A stretch of DNA of 64,000 bases, taken from Endozoicomonas sp. OPT23. Lineage in GTDB: Bacteria; Pseudomonadota; Gammaproteobacteria; Pseudomonadales; Endozoicomonadaceae. Position numbers and translations under genes: made by a program. The notes below the pieces were generated by a model. The model was not told where the DNA came from and searched no databases. It was given only the letters and a program-made list of their open reading frames with translations. Shown here piece by piece: positions 25,962 to 34,526 of the stretch. Location of the stretch: NCBI RefSeq assembly GCF_009653635.1, contig NZ_PPFD01000008.1, forward strand, positions 1 to 64,000, read 5' to 3'. Each line of letters starts with the position of its first letter. Position 1 is the stretch's first letter.

Positions 25962-26564
25962 TTGGCTGCAGATATTAATAATAACGATGAGTATTTTTCT
26001 GAAACCTTTAACCAGCTGAACAAGGTTGGTGAAAAGATTGAACGAACAGAGTTTGAAGATTGCACCTTTGAAAATTGTGACTTCAGCAATGCAGAGTTTG
26101 TCAGCTGTCGTCTTATTGATTGCCGTTTTATCAAGTGCAATCTGAGTCTGGTGTCGTTTCAGCTGAGTCGTTTTTTAGAAACAGATTTCAAAGAGAGTAA
26201 ATTGGTAGGGGTTGATTGGACGCGTCTGACATGGCCCAACATTCTTGTGCAATCCCCGTTGGGTTTTGAGAAGTGTATTCTGGATAACTGCACGTTCTTC
26301 GGTCTTGAGCTGAAAGAGCTGTTGCTCAGGGATTGCCGGGTTCATAACGCTGACTTCACAGAAGGGCAGTTTCAGGAAGCCTGTTTTCAGGAAACAGACT
26401 TCAGTGGCAGTACTTTTAATCATACAAATCTGACAGAAGCCGACTTCAGTGGTGCGTCTGATTACCGAATTGATGTATTAAATAACACCGTTCGAGGCGC
26501 GATATTTTCCAGGCAGGAAGCGGTTCAACTTCTGGAAAGTCTTGAGCTGGTACTGGTGGATTAA
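25962..26564 (+). CDS. Pentapeptide-repeat protein (TTG start)
   Basis: The 200-residue protein is built of A(D/N)Lxx-like five-residue repeats (CTFENCDFSNAEF, CRLIDCRFIKCNL, ADFTEGQFQEACFQETDFSGSTF) that would form a right-handed quadrilateral beta-helix. A C-terminal FSRQEAVQLLESLELVLV helix caps it. Relatives include Qnr/MfpA DNA mimics, but generic pentapeptide proteins of this form are common, so gyrase protection is not assumed. No ATG occurs in the frame; TTG at 25962 has AAGG about 9 bases upstream and is the only plausible start. Confidence 0.85.
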   Translation: MAADINNNDEYFSETFNQLNKVGEKIERTEFEDCTFENCDFSNAEFVSCRLIDCRFIKCNLSLVSFQLSRFLETDFKESKLVGVDWTRLTWPNILVQSPLGFEKCILDNCTFFGLELKELLLRDCRVHNADFTEGQFQEACFQETDFSGSTFNHTNLTEADFSGASDYRIDVLNNTVRGAIFSRQEAVQLLESLELVLVD

Positions 26565-26671
26565 TGCTGCACGAACGTACCCCGTAGTTTTGCAGGCTTG
26601 TTCAGGCTTGGGGGCTCAAGTAAACTGTAATGTCCGGCAAACCGGCAGAATCAATAATTGAGAGGTGAGCA

Positions 26672-26923
26672 GTGGCTCGAGTAACAGTAGAAGATTGTCT
26701 GGATCACGTAGATAACCGTTTTGAACTGGTTATGGTGGCTTCCAAACGCGCTCGCCAGCTGGCTATTGGTGGTAAAGAACCAAAGCTGGATTGGGAAAAC
26801 GACAAGCCTACAGTAATGTCTCTGCGTGAAATTGCAGAAGGTCTGGTTACAGCTCTGACCGTTGAAGAAAAAGTGATCGACGAAGACGAAGCTGCCATGT
26901 TCCTGGCTGGTGTAGAGGGTTAA
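26672..26923 (+). CDS. rpoZ: RNA polymerase omega subunit
   Basis: The 83-residue protein begins [31 protein letters not shown], the diagnostic omega fold sequence. It helps assemble the beta' subunit and takes part in ppGpp binding on RNA polymerase. It starts with GTG at 26672, preceded by GAGAGGTGAG. spoT follows 66 bp downstream, the classical rpoZ-spoT pair. Confidence 0.97.
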   Translation: MARVTVEDCLDHVDNRFELVMVASKRARQLAIGGKEPKLDWENDKPTVMSLREIAEGLVTALTVEEKVIDEDEAAMFLAGVEG

Positions 26924-26989
26924 AACCCCTAGTCATTTCTACCTTCAGGGGTTGCTGAATGGCCGGATGCTGCACAGGAGGAGCGGGCT

Positions 26990-29119
26990 TTGCTGACTAT
27001 TGAAGAGTTTGCCGGCCGCTTGAAGTCCTACCTGAATCCCGAACAGGTTAATCTTGTTCGCAGGGCTTACTATTACGCCGAGCAGGCTCACGACGGACAA
27101 ACCAGGCGCAGTGGTGAGCCTTATATCATCCACCCGCTTGAAGTGGCAGCTATTCTGGCTGACATGCATATGGACCATCACAGTCTGATGGCCGCCATGC
27201 TGCATGATGTTATTGAAGATACCGGAATTGAGAAATCAGCGATTGCTGAACAGTTTGGTGACATAGTTGCCGAGCTGGTGGACGGTGTCAGCAAGCTGAC
27301 TCACATGCAGTTTGAAGACAAGACCGTTGCTCAGGCAGAGAACTTCCAGAAGATGGCACTGGCCATGGCGAAGGACATTCGCGTTATTCTGGTTAAGTTG
27401 TCTGACCGCCTTCATAACATGCGTACCCTTGGAGTTTTGCGTCCCGACAAGCGTCGCCGCATAGCTCGTGAAACCCTTGATATTTATGTGCCCATTGCCA
27501 ATCGACTGGGCATGCATAACCTGCGGATCGAACTTGAAGATCTTGGCTTCAATGCCATGTATCCCATGCGTTCAAGAATGATCAAGCAGGCTGTCAGGGA
27601 AGCCAGAGGCAACCGCAAAGACCTGGTTACCCAGGTTCAGAAAGCGATTGCTGCCCGCCTTGAAGAAGTCGGTCTGAAAGGTCGGGTTGTCGGGCGAGAG
27701 AAACACCTCTACAGCATCTATAAAAAGATGCAGAGCCAAAGCAAATCCTTTGCCGAAATCATGGACATGTTTGCCTTTCGTATCATCGTCGAAAGTGCAG
27801 ACTGCAGTTACCGTACCCTTGGTATGGTCCATAACCTCTACAAGCCGATTCCCGGGCGCTTCAAGGATTACATAGCCATTCCCAAGGCTAACGGTTACCA
27901 GTCCCTGCATACCAGTCTGTTTGGTATGCACGGTGTTCCGATTGAAATCCAGATCCGTACTCAGGAAATGGAAGACATGGCGAACAACGGTATTGCTGCC
28001 CACTGGCTGTATAAGTCCGGTGAAGAAGCGCTGTCCGGCAGCCATGCTCGTACACGTCAGTGGTTGAAAGGTGTTCTTGAACTGCAGAAAAACGCTGGTG
28101 ATTCTCTGGAGTTTATCGAAAACGTCAAGATCGACCTGTTTCCTGACGAAGTCTACGTGTTCACACCAAAAGGTCATATTCTGGAGTTGCCTAAGGGTGC
28201 TACAGCGGTTGATTTTGCTTACTCAGTTCATACGGACGTTGGTAACACATGTGTTGCCTGTCGAATTGATCGAAGACTGGCGTCGCTTAGTCAGCCTCTG
28301 CAAAGTGGTCAGACGGTTGAAGTGGTTACAGCACCAGGCGCTAGGCCAAACGTTGCCTGGCTGAACTTCGTTACGACCGGTAAAGCTCGCTCGAATATTC
28401 GTCACTTCCTCAAGAACCAGCGTCGAAACGAATCCATCGCCCTTGGTCACAGACTGCTTAATCAGTCCATGCAGACCTTTGGCGTTAAGCTCGAAGACAT
28501 TGATGAACAGGTGATTGCCGAACAACTGAAAGTCATGAGCATGACTCAGTTGGGTGATCTGCTGGAAGATATTGGTCTGGGTAACCGCATGGCTTATGTA
28601 GTGGCCAGAATGCTGGTTGAGCCGGGCCTGCACGATGAAAGTAAAACTCAGATAGATTCTTCGGATAACGGAAAGCCTCTCTCTATTCGCGGCACAGAAG
28701 GCATGGTGATCAGCTTTGCCAAATGCTGCTATCCGATTCCGGGTGACCCTGTAGTCGGGCATGTCAGCTCTGGTCGTGGCATCGTTATCCATACCGAAAG
28801 CTGCAAGAACATTGCCGACGTTCGCCACAGTCCTGAAAAGGTGCTGGAAGTGGACTGGGACAAGAATGTTTCCGGTGAGTTTACCGTTGAATTGATGGTT
28901 GAGCTTGAACACCATCGGGGCATGATCGCTTCACTTGCCACTACAGTCACGGCTGTTGAAGGCAATATTGAAAAGATCAGTATGGAAGAGCGTGATGCCA
29001 GCTTCTGCGTAGTTCAGCTGGTTATTAATGTTCGCGACCGACTGCACCTTGCTCGAATTATCAAGAGACTGCGTGTGATTAAGGGCGTTCATTCCATTAA
29101 TCGCCGTCGGGAAGCTTGA
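26990..29119 (+). CDS. spoT: Bifunctional (p)ppGpp synthetase/hydrolase SpoT
   Basis: The 709-residue enzyme has an HD hydrolase domain (His48, His72-Asp73 in AAMLHDVIEDT, then RLHNMRTL), a synthetase domain with PGRFKDYIAIPKANGYQSLHT, a TGS domain (VYVFTPKGHILELPKGATAVDFAYSVHT) and a C-terminal Zn-finger/ACT region. It makes and destroys the stringent alarmone in response to carbon, iron and fatty-acid starvation. The start is TTG at 26990 with a perfect AGGAGGAG about 7 bases upstream. Downstream a terminator separates it from a reverse-strand accessory pair that comes before ridA. Confidence 0.96.
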   Translation: MLTIEEFAGRLKSYLNPEQVNLVRRAYYYAEQAHDGQTRRSGEPYIIHPLEVAAILADMHMDHHSLMAAMLHDVIEDTGIEKSAIAEQFGDIVAELVDGVSKLTHMQFEDKTVAQAENFQKMALAMAKDIRVILVKLSDRLHNMRTLGVLRPDKRRRIARETLDIYVPIANRLGMHNLRIELEDLGFNAMYPMRSRMIKQAVREARGNRKDLVTQVQKAIAARLEEVGLKGRVVGREKHLYSIYKKMQSQSKSFAEIMDMFAFRIIVESADCSYRTLGMVHNLYKPIPGRFKDYIAIPKANGYQSLHTSLFGMHGVPIEIQIRTQEMEDMANNGIAAHWLYKSGEEALSGSHARTRQWLKGVLELQKNAGDSLEFIENVKIDLFPDEVYVFTPKGHILELPKGATAVDFAYSVHTDVGNTCVACRIDRRLASLSQPLQSGQTVEVVTAPGARPNVAWLNFVTTGKARSNIRHFLKNQRRNESIALGHRLLNQSMQTFGVKLEDIDEQVIAEQLKVMSMTQLGDLLEDIGLGNRMAYVVARMLVEPGLHDESKTQIDSSDNGKPLSIRGTEGMVISFAKCCYPIPGDPVVGHVSSGRGIVIHTESCKNIADVRHSPEKVLEVDWDKNVSGEFTVELMVELEHHRGMIASLATTVTAVEGNIEKISMEERDASFCVVQLVINVRDRLHLARIIKRLRVIKGVHSINRRREA

Positions 29120-29126
29120 CTGATCA

Positions 29127-29158
29127 CTGGCCAAAACTCTGTGTTTTGGTCAGCGTTT
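29127..29158 (+). terminator. terminator after spoT
   Basis: Arms 29127-29137 and 29143-29153 are complementary apart from one G-T pair and are followed by gttttc. The stem overlaps the stop codon of the convergent secreted-protein gene. Confidence 0.8.
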
Positions 29159-29866
29159 TCTCACCAAACTATGTTGAGTCTTGCAGGGAAGGCTGAAGCC
29201 CATTGCAAACACTAAGAGGTGCACAGCTTTTATCATCCCTCTTTGCAAATAACCATCAAAAAGCAATTGCGCAGAAAATGGTTGTGTAAGAGCAGGCTCT
29301 GAAATGCTCGGTTGAACAGTAAATTCAAGCTGGTTGGATTTATTATTAATCGAAATTCCGGGTAGCCCTTCGCCATTAATGTAAAGATTGATCAGTATGC
29401 TCGATAACCCCCCTTCGTCTGTTATTCCGCCCAATATAAAACTGATGTGATGCTCATTAGCGGTTAGCTGCTGAATATACAAATGCTCATCCATTTGCGG
29501 AGCAGTATGTTCTTTTGCTAAAAGAGTGCTAGCTATTGCTGCAGGTATGTATGGGTATAGGTGATTAAGAGAATGCTTTGTGGGAAGCAGTTGATGAATA
29601 GCTACCAATAACTGCCAGCCGATAGTTCCAAGCCTTCGTTGTGCTTCAGGCATTGGTATATTAGTACTCAAAACCTGCTGATTCAAAAAGGTATTTTGAT
29701 AGGTTACCTGAAAAAAAGAAAAGGTTTGATTACTTAATTTGGACTTAAGTTCCAGTCTGTTGTTCACTTTACCCAGTGGAGTTTCTATAGCATTAGCCAG
29801 AGAGCTGACTGCTAGGAGAAGGACAGCAAAGCAGAAAGCCAGTGAGTTTCTCGATCGGGTGCTCAT
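29150..29866 (-). CDS. Secreted protein of unknown function, paralogue A
   Basis: About 238 residues from ATG 29866, giving a signal peptide that ends in SSLANA before IETPLGKV. No known domain is recognised. The sequence aligns with the neighbouring gene at 30085-30762: both mature proteins begin I(E/D)T-x-LG(K/E)V, share a YPYIPAAIASTLLA / IPFIPTALTTLTQ segment and a following block (LYIQQLTANEHHISFILGGI / LTLQNLQSFHGGSIQLTLQGV). They are diverged tandem duplicates. This copy lacks the hydrophobic C-terminal tail of its sister and ends in a basic KTQHSLVRKR stretch. An upstream ATG at 29881 is possible. Confidence 0.75.
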   Translation of the reverse strand: MSTRSRNSLAFCFAVLLLAVSSLANAIETPLGKVNNRLELKSKLSNQTFSFFQVTYQNTFLNQQVLSTNIPMPEAQRRLGTIGWQLLVAIHQLLPTKHSLNHLYPYIPAAIASTLLAKEHTAPQMDEHLYIQQLTANEHHISFILGGITDEGGLSSILINLYINGEGLPGISINNKSNQLEFTVQPSISEPALTQPFSAQLLFDGYLQRGMIKAVHLLVFAMGFSLPCKTQHSLVRKR

Positions 29867-30032
29867 CTTTTTTAACACCATATTTATTTTTATTGTGGGC
29901 TCAGTATGGCTTAAAAAGACGTGGGTGCCAGACCGTTAGTCTGAATAGAGTGAATGCCCGTAAAGTTAGAAGCTGAGTAGGGTGGGGGCGAGAAACTTTA
30001 CTCCTTTACTCGACGCTGGGAGACCTGAGAGA

Positions 30033-30077
30033 AGAATGAGTAAAAAATCCTACTGGAATTATTACTCATTCTTTTTA
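30033..30077. terminator. hairpin downstream of secreted paralogue B
   Basis: Complementary 11-bp arms (30033-30043 and 30062-30072) with an 18-base loop are followed by T-rich sequence. They lie directly beyond the stop of the reverse-strand gene and could terminate on either strand. Confidence 0.6.
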
Positions 30078-30084
30078 TCTTACA

Positions 30085-30762
30085 TCAGTGAGATTGAGAG
30101 CGTTGTCTAATCAGAAAGACTGCACCTATGGCAGCCGCTACCACAGGTACGGCAGAGTTACCGGATATTGGCTGAACTGGAATCGGTGGTTGATAAACCA
30201 TATCAATATGGAAAGTGATAGGAATTAGCCCTCCGGTATTTATGGCAACCTGAATTATTCCACCTTGAAGAAGAGAGATGTTCATTGTCGTTTGGACTGT
30301 GCTTTCTGAATGGTTCACACCCTGAAGCGTCAGTTGTATACTTCCCCCATGGAAAGACTGTAGATTCTGCAAGGTCAGATTATCACTCAATACAGGGACT
30401 GACGGGTTTGAAACCTGAGTCAACGTTGTAAGTGCAGTGGGAATAAATGGAATGAGTAGCCCGTTTACTGATTGAGGTAGCTGATCAATATGAGTGTTTA
30501 TACCCTTCAATAGGTTGGGGCTGAGAGTACCCAGTATGTAACCATCATCATTGCTCACTTCAATGAAGAAAAAGTCATCACCTGTAAACAGCTCGTTTAG
30601 AGTTAAGGCTACCTTATTACCTCCTCGAGAAAAGGATACTTGGCTATGAACCTCTCCAAGAATTGTATCGATAGCTATTGCCTTGATCGAAAGCAAAGTA
30701 AACGCCAAACCTATAATTAAGCCTAATTGTCTTAAATTAAATCGCACAGTTAAAAACTCCAT
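30085..30762 (-). CDS. Secreted protein of unknown function, paralogue B with C-terminal anchor-like tail
   Basis: About 225 residues from ATG 30762 (MEFLTVRF). The signal peptide ends near SIKAIA before IDTILGEV. It is the diverged paralogue of the gene at 29150-29866. The last 25 residues form a small-residue linker (GNSAVP), a 15-residue hydrophobic stretch (VVAAAIGAVFLI) and a basic end (RQRSQSH), a layout like protein-sorting tails such as PEP-CTERM or GlyGly-CTERM, though no named signature is matched. A TTG at 30792 would add ten residues. Confidence 0.75.
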   Translation of the reverse strand: MEFLTVRFNLRQLGLIIGLAFTLLSIKAIAIDTILGEVHSQVSFSRGGNKVALTLNELFTGDDFFFIEVSNDDGYILGTLSPNLLKGINTHIDQLPQSVNGLLIPFIPTALTTLTQVSNPSVPVLSDNLTLQNLQSFHGGSIQLTLQGVNHSESTVQTTMNISLLQGGIIQVAINTGGLIPITFHIDMVYQPPIPVQPISGNSAVPVVAAAIGAVFLIRQRSQSH

Positions 30763-30869
30763 ATTCTTTTTTATGCGGATAAGTATGGTCAAAGTTTCCA
30801 GTAATGCTTGAAAAATACGTACTGTCCCTTAGTATTGGCCTCTTTCTTCACAGAAATGTGAGTGTGTAA

Positions 30870-31256
30870 ATGAGCAATAGACAAACAATTAATACTGAAA
30901 ATGCGCCGAAGGCCATCGGCACTTATTCTCAGGCGGTAAAGTCTGGCACTACCGTTTATGTTTCTGGGCAGATTCCACTGGTGCCAGAAACCATGGAGCT
31001 GGAGCAGGGGGACTTCAAGGCACTGACCCGTCGTTGCTTTGAAAATGTGAAAGCTATTGCTGAAGCAGCAGGTGGTACGATTAACGACGCTGCTAAGGTG
31101 GGGATTTTCCTGACTGATATGTCTAACTTCGCTGAAGTGAACGAAGTAATGGCTGAGTACTTTGAACAGCCTTACCCGGCTCGTGCAGCTATTGGCGTGA
31201 AAGAACTGCCGAAAGGTGTACCGGTTGAGGTTGATGCGATTCTTGAGCTGAAGTAA
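30870..31256 (+). CDS. ridA: RidA reactive-intermediate deaminase
   Basis: The 128-residue YjgF/YER057c/UK114 protein has the conserved [14 protein letters not shown] and [10 protein letters not shown] motifs; Arg105, which holds the substrate carboxylate in E. coli RidA, falls at the same number. It hydrolyses 2-aminoacrylate and similar enamines released by PLP enzymes such as threonine dehydratase, preventing PLP damage. In many gammaproteobacteria ridA follows rpoZ-spoT; here two reverse-strand genes lie between. It ends one base before the stop of the convergent monooxygenase gene. Confidence 0.95.
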   Translation: MSNRQTINTENAPKAIGTYSQAVKSGTTVYVSGQIPLVPETMELEQGDFKALTRRCFENVKAIAEAAGGTINDAAKVGIFLTDMSNFAEVNEVMAEYFEQPYPARAAIGVKELPKGVPVEVDAILELK

Positions 31257-31257
31257 T

Positions 31258-32517
31258 TCAGAACTCGTCCCATGGGGTATCCTGATAGCAATCAGGGTAC
31301 TTCATTCGGTGCAATGCATTTCTATATGCCAGGTTATCAAGGTAACTTCCGGGTGAAGATAAATTCGCCAGAACGGAAAGTTTTCTGAGCTGTTCCAGCG
31401 CCGCCTTCCTTCTGACATTGAAAGAAACCCGCCCTGATTGTTTTATTTCTACATACTTTGCTGCAAAGATTCGCTGTTTTTCTGTTGGAAGATTTATCTC
31501 TCTGGCCAGATATCTGGCAATCACTCTTGCCTGATAGAAGTAAAGAATAAAGGGGAATGAACCAACATCCACACCGGTAATCGAGAGCTCTGGGTACAAT
31601 GGGTGAAACAGGTTCAGGTAAAGTGGCGTTGCACTCATGCCATTAGACGACAGCTTGCATCCGGGTAATGCTGAGAGAATAGAGTCTGCCGTTCGATAGC
31701 CTGTGCAGAGTATAAGGTGGTCGATGTTATCAAGCTGACTTCCATCCTCCAGAAAAACAGTGTTGTCATTAACCCCTATAATATCGGCATGACGGCTGAT
31801 GCTGTTTCCTTTTCCATACAACCCTTTTTCCACAGGGTAATGTTGTCTGCTGCCTTTGTGTGCACAAACATAAACCCTGCTGGCAGTAAGGCTGATCTCT
31901 CTACTCAGGTCTTCACCAGAAGGGCCGGTGCCTAACAGGGCGACTCTTTTGCCGAGGTACTTATCAGGTCCTCGATAACTCAGGCTGTGTTCAATCGTTC
32001 CCGAAAAATCATCTGTTCCTGCTATCTCCGGAAGTATTGGGCAACCATAACGGCCAGTGCAAAAAACAATGGCTGAAAATAGCCCCTGATCTCCCTGACT
32101 GGTCTTCAATCGCCAAAGCCGTTGGCTGTTGCTGATGTTTTTCTCAATGCCAATGAATTGATGCTTGAAGCGGATAATAGCCGTCAGACCATTGCTGTCT
32201 GAAAACCGCTGTAAATGATTCAGTATATTGCTGGCAGTGGGGTAAAGAGGCAGGCTATCGGGAAATGGTTGATCAGGCAGGGCCATCAATTCTTTGGGAA
32301 AGTTACTTCTTAAAGATGGGTAACCTGCACTGTGAATATCATGAATACTTCTTCTAAGATCATGAAAACCATCCAGTGGCTGAATAGCCCAGGTTCCGCC
32401 AAGGCAATCTCGCTGTTCATAAACCGTGATATCAAGACCTGACCTTTCTAACTCTCTTGCGGTAATCAAGCCAGCAGGCCCAGCGCCAATAATGGCTACT
32501 TTATTATTGTCAGGCAT
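31258..32517 (-). CDS. Flavin-containing monooxygenase-like FAD/NAD(P) oxidoreductase
   Basis: The 419-residue protein has a FAD-binding GAGPAG (residues 11-16), an FMO fingerprint FSGTIEHSLSY and a second dinucleotide motif GTGPSG for NADPH. This order is that of class B flavin monooxygenases, which oxygenate N, S or carbonyl groups of small substrates such as trimethylamine in marine bacteria. The substrate cannot be deduced. No partner gene is near. Its stop abuts that of ridA, a tight convergent junction. ATG at 32517 opens directly into the Rossmann fold. Confidence 0.87.
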   Translation of the reverse strand: MPDNNKVAIIGAGPAGLITARELERSGLDITVYEQRDCLGGTWAIQPLDGFHDLRRSIHDIHSAGYPSLRSNFPKELMALPDQPFPDSLPLYPTASNILNHLQRFSDSNGLTAIIRFKHQFIGIEKNISNSQRLWRLKTSQGDQGLFSAIVFCTGRYGCPILPEIAGTDDFSGTIEHSLSYRGPDKYLGKRVALLGTGPSGEDLSREISLTASRVYVCAHKGSRQHYPVEKGLYGKGNSISRHADIIGVNDNTVFLEDGSQLDNIDHLILCTGYRTADSILSALPGCKLSSNGMSATPLYLNLFHPLYPELSITGVDVGSFPFILYFYQARVIARYLAREINLPTEKQRIFAAKYVEIKQSGRVSFNVRRKAALEQLRKLSVLANLSSPGSYLDNLAYRNALHRMKYPDCYQDTPWDEF

Positions 32518-32690
32518 GCTGCCGCCATTTTTCTAGATGGGTGAGTGCAAGCCGGCAGATAAGCTGGCTATGAAAGAGTGTAGTCGGAAGAATGAGCGGC
32601 TTTATCGGAGCGTTTGTACTATTTATCAGCTCACATGGAGAGGGTAGCTAGATTTGAACATGATGAATTCAGGAAATGGAGTTCCACATC

Positions 32691-33152
32691 ATGATGCTAA
32701 TTAAGAAAAGTCTGTTAACAGTTTCACTATCCTTACTTGCACTTCACAGCGGTCTGTCAATGGCCTGGCCAGGTATTACCAGAGGCCAGATGGTCGATCT
32801 GGACAGCTCTGAACCTTTCAATAACAAATGCTCTTACCGTGTATTGCTTAAGGAAACAGGCATATCTAATGAAGTGAATATGGTCAGTTCGGATAAGCTG
32901 ATTTTTGATACCCTGATTGATGACCCTAATGCTTCTGGAAAGAATCAAAGGCAGGTCGCCAGCACATTCACGATCAATGCCAACGACAAGATGAAAGCTA
33001 CGGGAAGTGTTATTCCTGGTCCTTACTCTTCACAGTTCCAGAAAAAGCTGAAAGCAGGTGAGTTTGAAATCACTGAGCACTCATGTGTGAAAATGGTGTC
33101 GCCAGATCATGCCAGGCAACACCATAAATATCACCACAAGAAAGAGAAGTAA
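32691..33152 (+). CDS. Small exported protein, unknown function
   Basis: About 153 residues from ATG 32691 (GGAG 9 bases upstream; another ATG at 32676 overlaps AGGAA). The signal peptide ends at GLSMA before WPGITRGQMVDL. The mature part has two Cys (CSYRVLL and HSCVKMV) that could form a disulphide, and it ends in a His/Lys-rich tail (HHKYHHKKEK) able to bind metal or acidic surfaces. No domain is recognised. It converges on the beta-propeller gene. Confidence 0.72.
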   Translation: MMLIKKSLLTVSLSLLALHSGLSMAWPGITRGQMVDLDSSEPFNNKCSYRVLLKETGISNEVNMVSSDKLIFDTLIDDPNASGKNQRQVASTFTINANDKMKATGSVIPGPYSSQFQKKLKAGEFEITEHSCVKMVSPDHARQHHKYHHKKEK

Positions 33153-33179
33153 TTTCCCTTTTCAAGGTTTAGTTGATCT

Positions 33180-34328
33180 TTAGCCCTCCTCTGCAGGGAG
33201 CCTTTCCCAATAGGTCAGGGAGCCGTTAAACCAGGTTCCCACAGCAATATCACCGTTAGGCAGGAAGATCGCATCGTGAGGATGCGGGAAGCCTGCCGCT
33301 CCAATCACTTCAGAAACATTAATCTTGCTGATAACCTTGTTGTTCTCATCCATGACTACCAGGTGACCTGTCAGATCGGGAATCAGGACATAATCTTTCC
33401 AGATATCAAAATCACAAGGCTCAACAATTGCAGGATCTGTGACTACAGAAAGCGTTTTGCCGTCTCCGTCCGTATATTGCAAACGGTTGTTACCGCGATC
33501 AGCAATTAACAGCTGGTCTCTGCCTTCGCGTATATCCCAGATCAGCCCGTGAGGCGTATTATATAAATTAGCCTCCTCACCTTTGCCTCCAAAGGTCAGG
33601 CCTTTGTACTCACCATTCTCAGCATTAAACTTGTGCACCAGAGAACCTGAATAGCAGTCAGCCATGTAAATGTCTTTGCCGTTAGGGTTAAAGGCAACAT
33701 TACAGGGAGAGTAACCGCTTGGAATAGCGATCATATTGTTGTTGTAATTCGTGTATGCCCAGTTGTAGAAGTCCTTCATAGTGTTGAAGAATCCACGTTC
33801 ATACATGCTCAGAGACTCTGGAAAATTATTGCTCCAGATTTCGTTCATGTCCGTATCAGTTTTATAAAAACGGCCTGCATTATTGGTGTGATACAGGTAG
33901 AACTTACCATCTTGCTCAGTACGGCCATCCAGACCATGGGGTTCACCTTTCGCGTGATCTTTGGTGCCAAGAGTACCCAGGAAGTCGGCATTATTGTCGA
34001 ACTTGATCAAAGCCCGGGTATTTTCATCGTGACCGTACCAGGTAGAGTAAGTCACGTAGATGGAGCCATCTTCAGCCAGAGTCAAACCATGAACGTTGCT
34101 CCAGGTGCTGGTGATTTCTTCCGGAACAACCAGTTTGTCGCGACGAATACGGTAACGGAATTCACCTTGTCCGAGAATTTTCTGATCCAGTACTGCCTGT
34201 TCTTCAGGAGGCAGGGGAGTGGGGGCATTGCTGGTTAAAACATAGGTTAAATAACCAATGGCAAGCAGGAATAGTGCAAGGATCAGATAGATGATCCAGC
34301 GAGTAACCTTACCCAGAATGGAAAGCAT
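33180..34328 (-). CDS. Membrane-anchored NHL-type beta-propeller protein
   Basis: The 382-residue protein has an N-terminal signal anchor (residues 11-33) and about six beta-propeller blades marked by repeated PHGL / ADRGNNRLQ / NGDIAVG turns, resembling NHL and peptidyl-amidoglycolate lyase-like propellers. It would face the periplasm. No catalytic set can be assigned, so a lyase, sugar-acid lactonase-like or structural role is open. It lies downstream of an AraC regulator on the same strand, which diverges from a membrane hydroxylase, so the three may form one functional group. Confidence 0.78.
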   Translation of the reverse strand: MLSILGKVTRWIIYLILALFLLAIGYLTYVLTSNAPTPLPPEEQAVLDQKILGQGEFRYRIRRDKLVVPEEITSTWSNVHGLTLAEDGSIYVTYSTWYGHDENTRALIKFDNNADFLGTLGTKDHAKGEPHGLDGRTEQDGKFYLYHTNNAGRFYKTDTDMNEIWSNNFPESLSMYERGFFNTMKDFYNWAYTNYNNNMIAIPSGYSPCNVAFNPNGKDIYMADCYSGSLVHKFNAENGEYKGLTFGGKGEEANLYNTPHGLIWDIREGRDQLLIADRGNNRLQYTDGDGKTLSVVTDPAIVEPCDFDIWKDYVLIPDLTGHLVVMDENNKVISKINVSEVIGAAGFPHPHDAIFLPNGDIAVGTWFNGSLTYWERLPAEEG

Positions 34329-34526
34329 TGGGGGCTCCAGAATATTATTATTTTCTCTATGGCCCGATGTAATGAGACCGGTCGAACCATGACAGCTTGA
34401 CCGGCTATTTTACTAATCAGTTGTCTTATTCTGATGGAGGATAAAAGCAAAGATATGGATGATCAGGTCAGCAGTCTTATCTGCTGAGAAATACACCAAC
34501 AATTGAGCGATACCAAAACAGACACG

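Noticed and set aside
25962-26564. Qnr-type quinolone resistance gene
   Set aside because: It is a pentapeptide-repeat protein, but the C-terminus and lack of the Qnr loop pattern do not support a Qnr assignment.
27572-28915. Long reverse-strand frames inside spoT
   Set aside because: They are shadows of a highly conserved coding region and show no ribosome sites or recognisable products.
30085-30162. PEP-CTERM or GlyGly-CTERM sorting signal at the end of paralogue B
   Set aside because: The general layout is similar, but neither the PEP nor the GG signature is present, so only an anchor-like tail is claimed.
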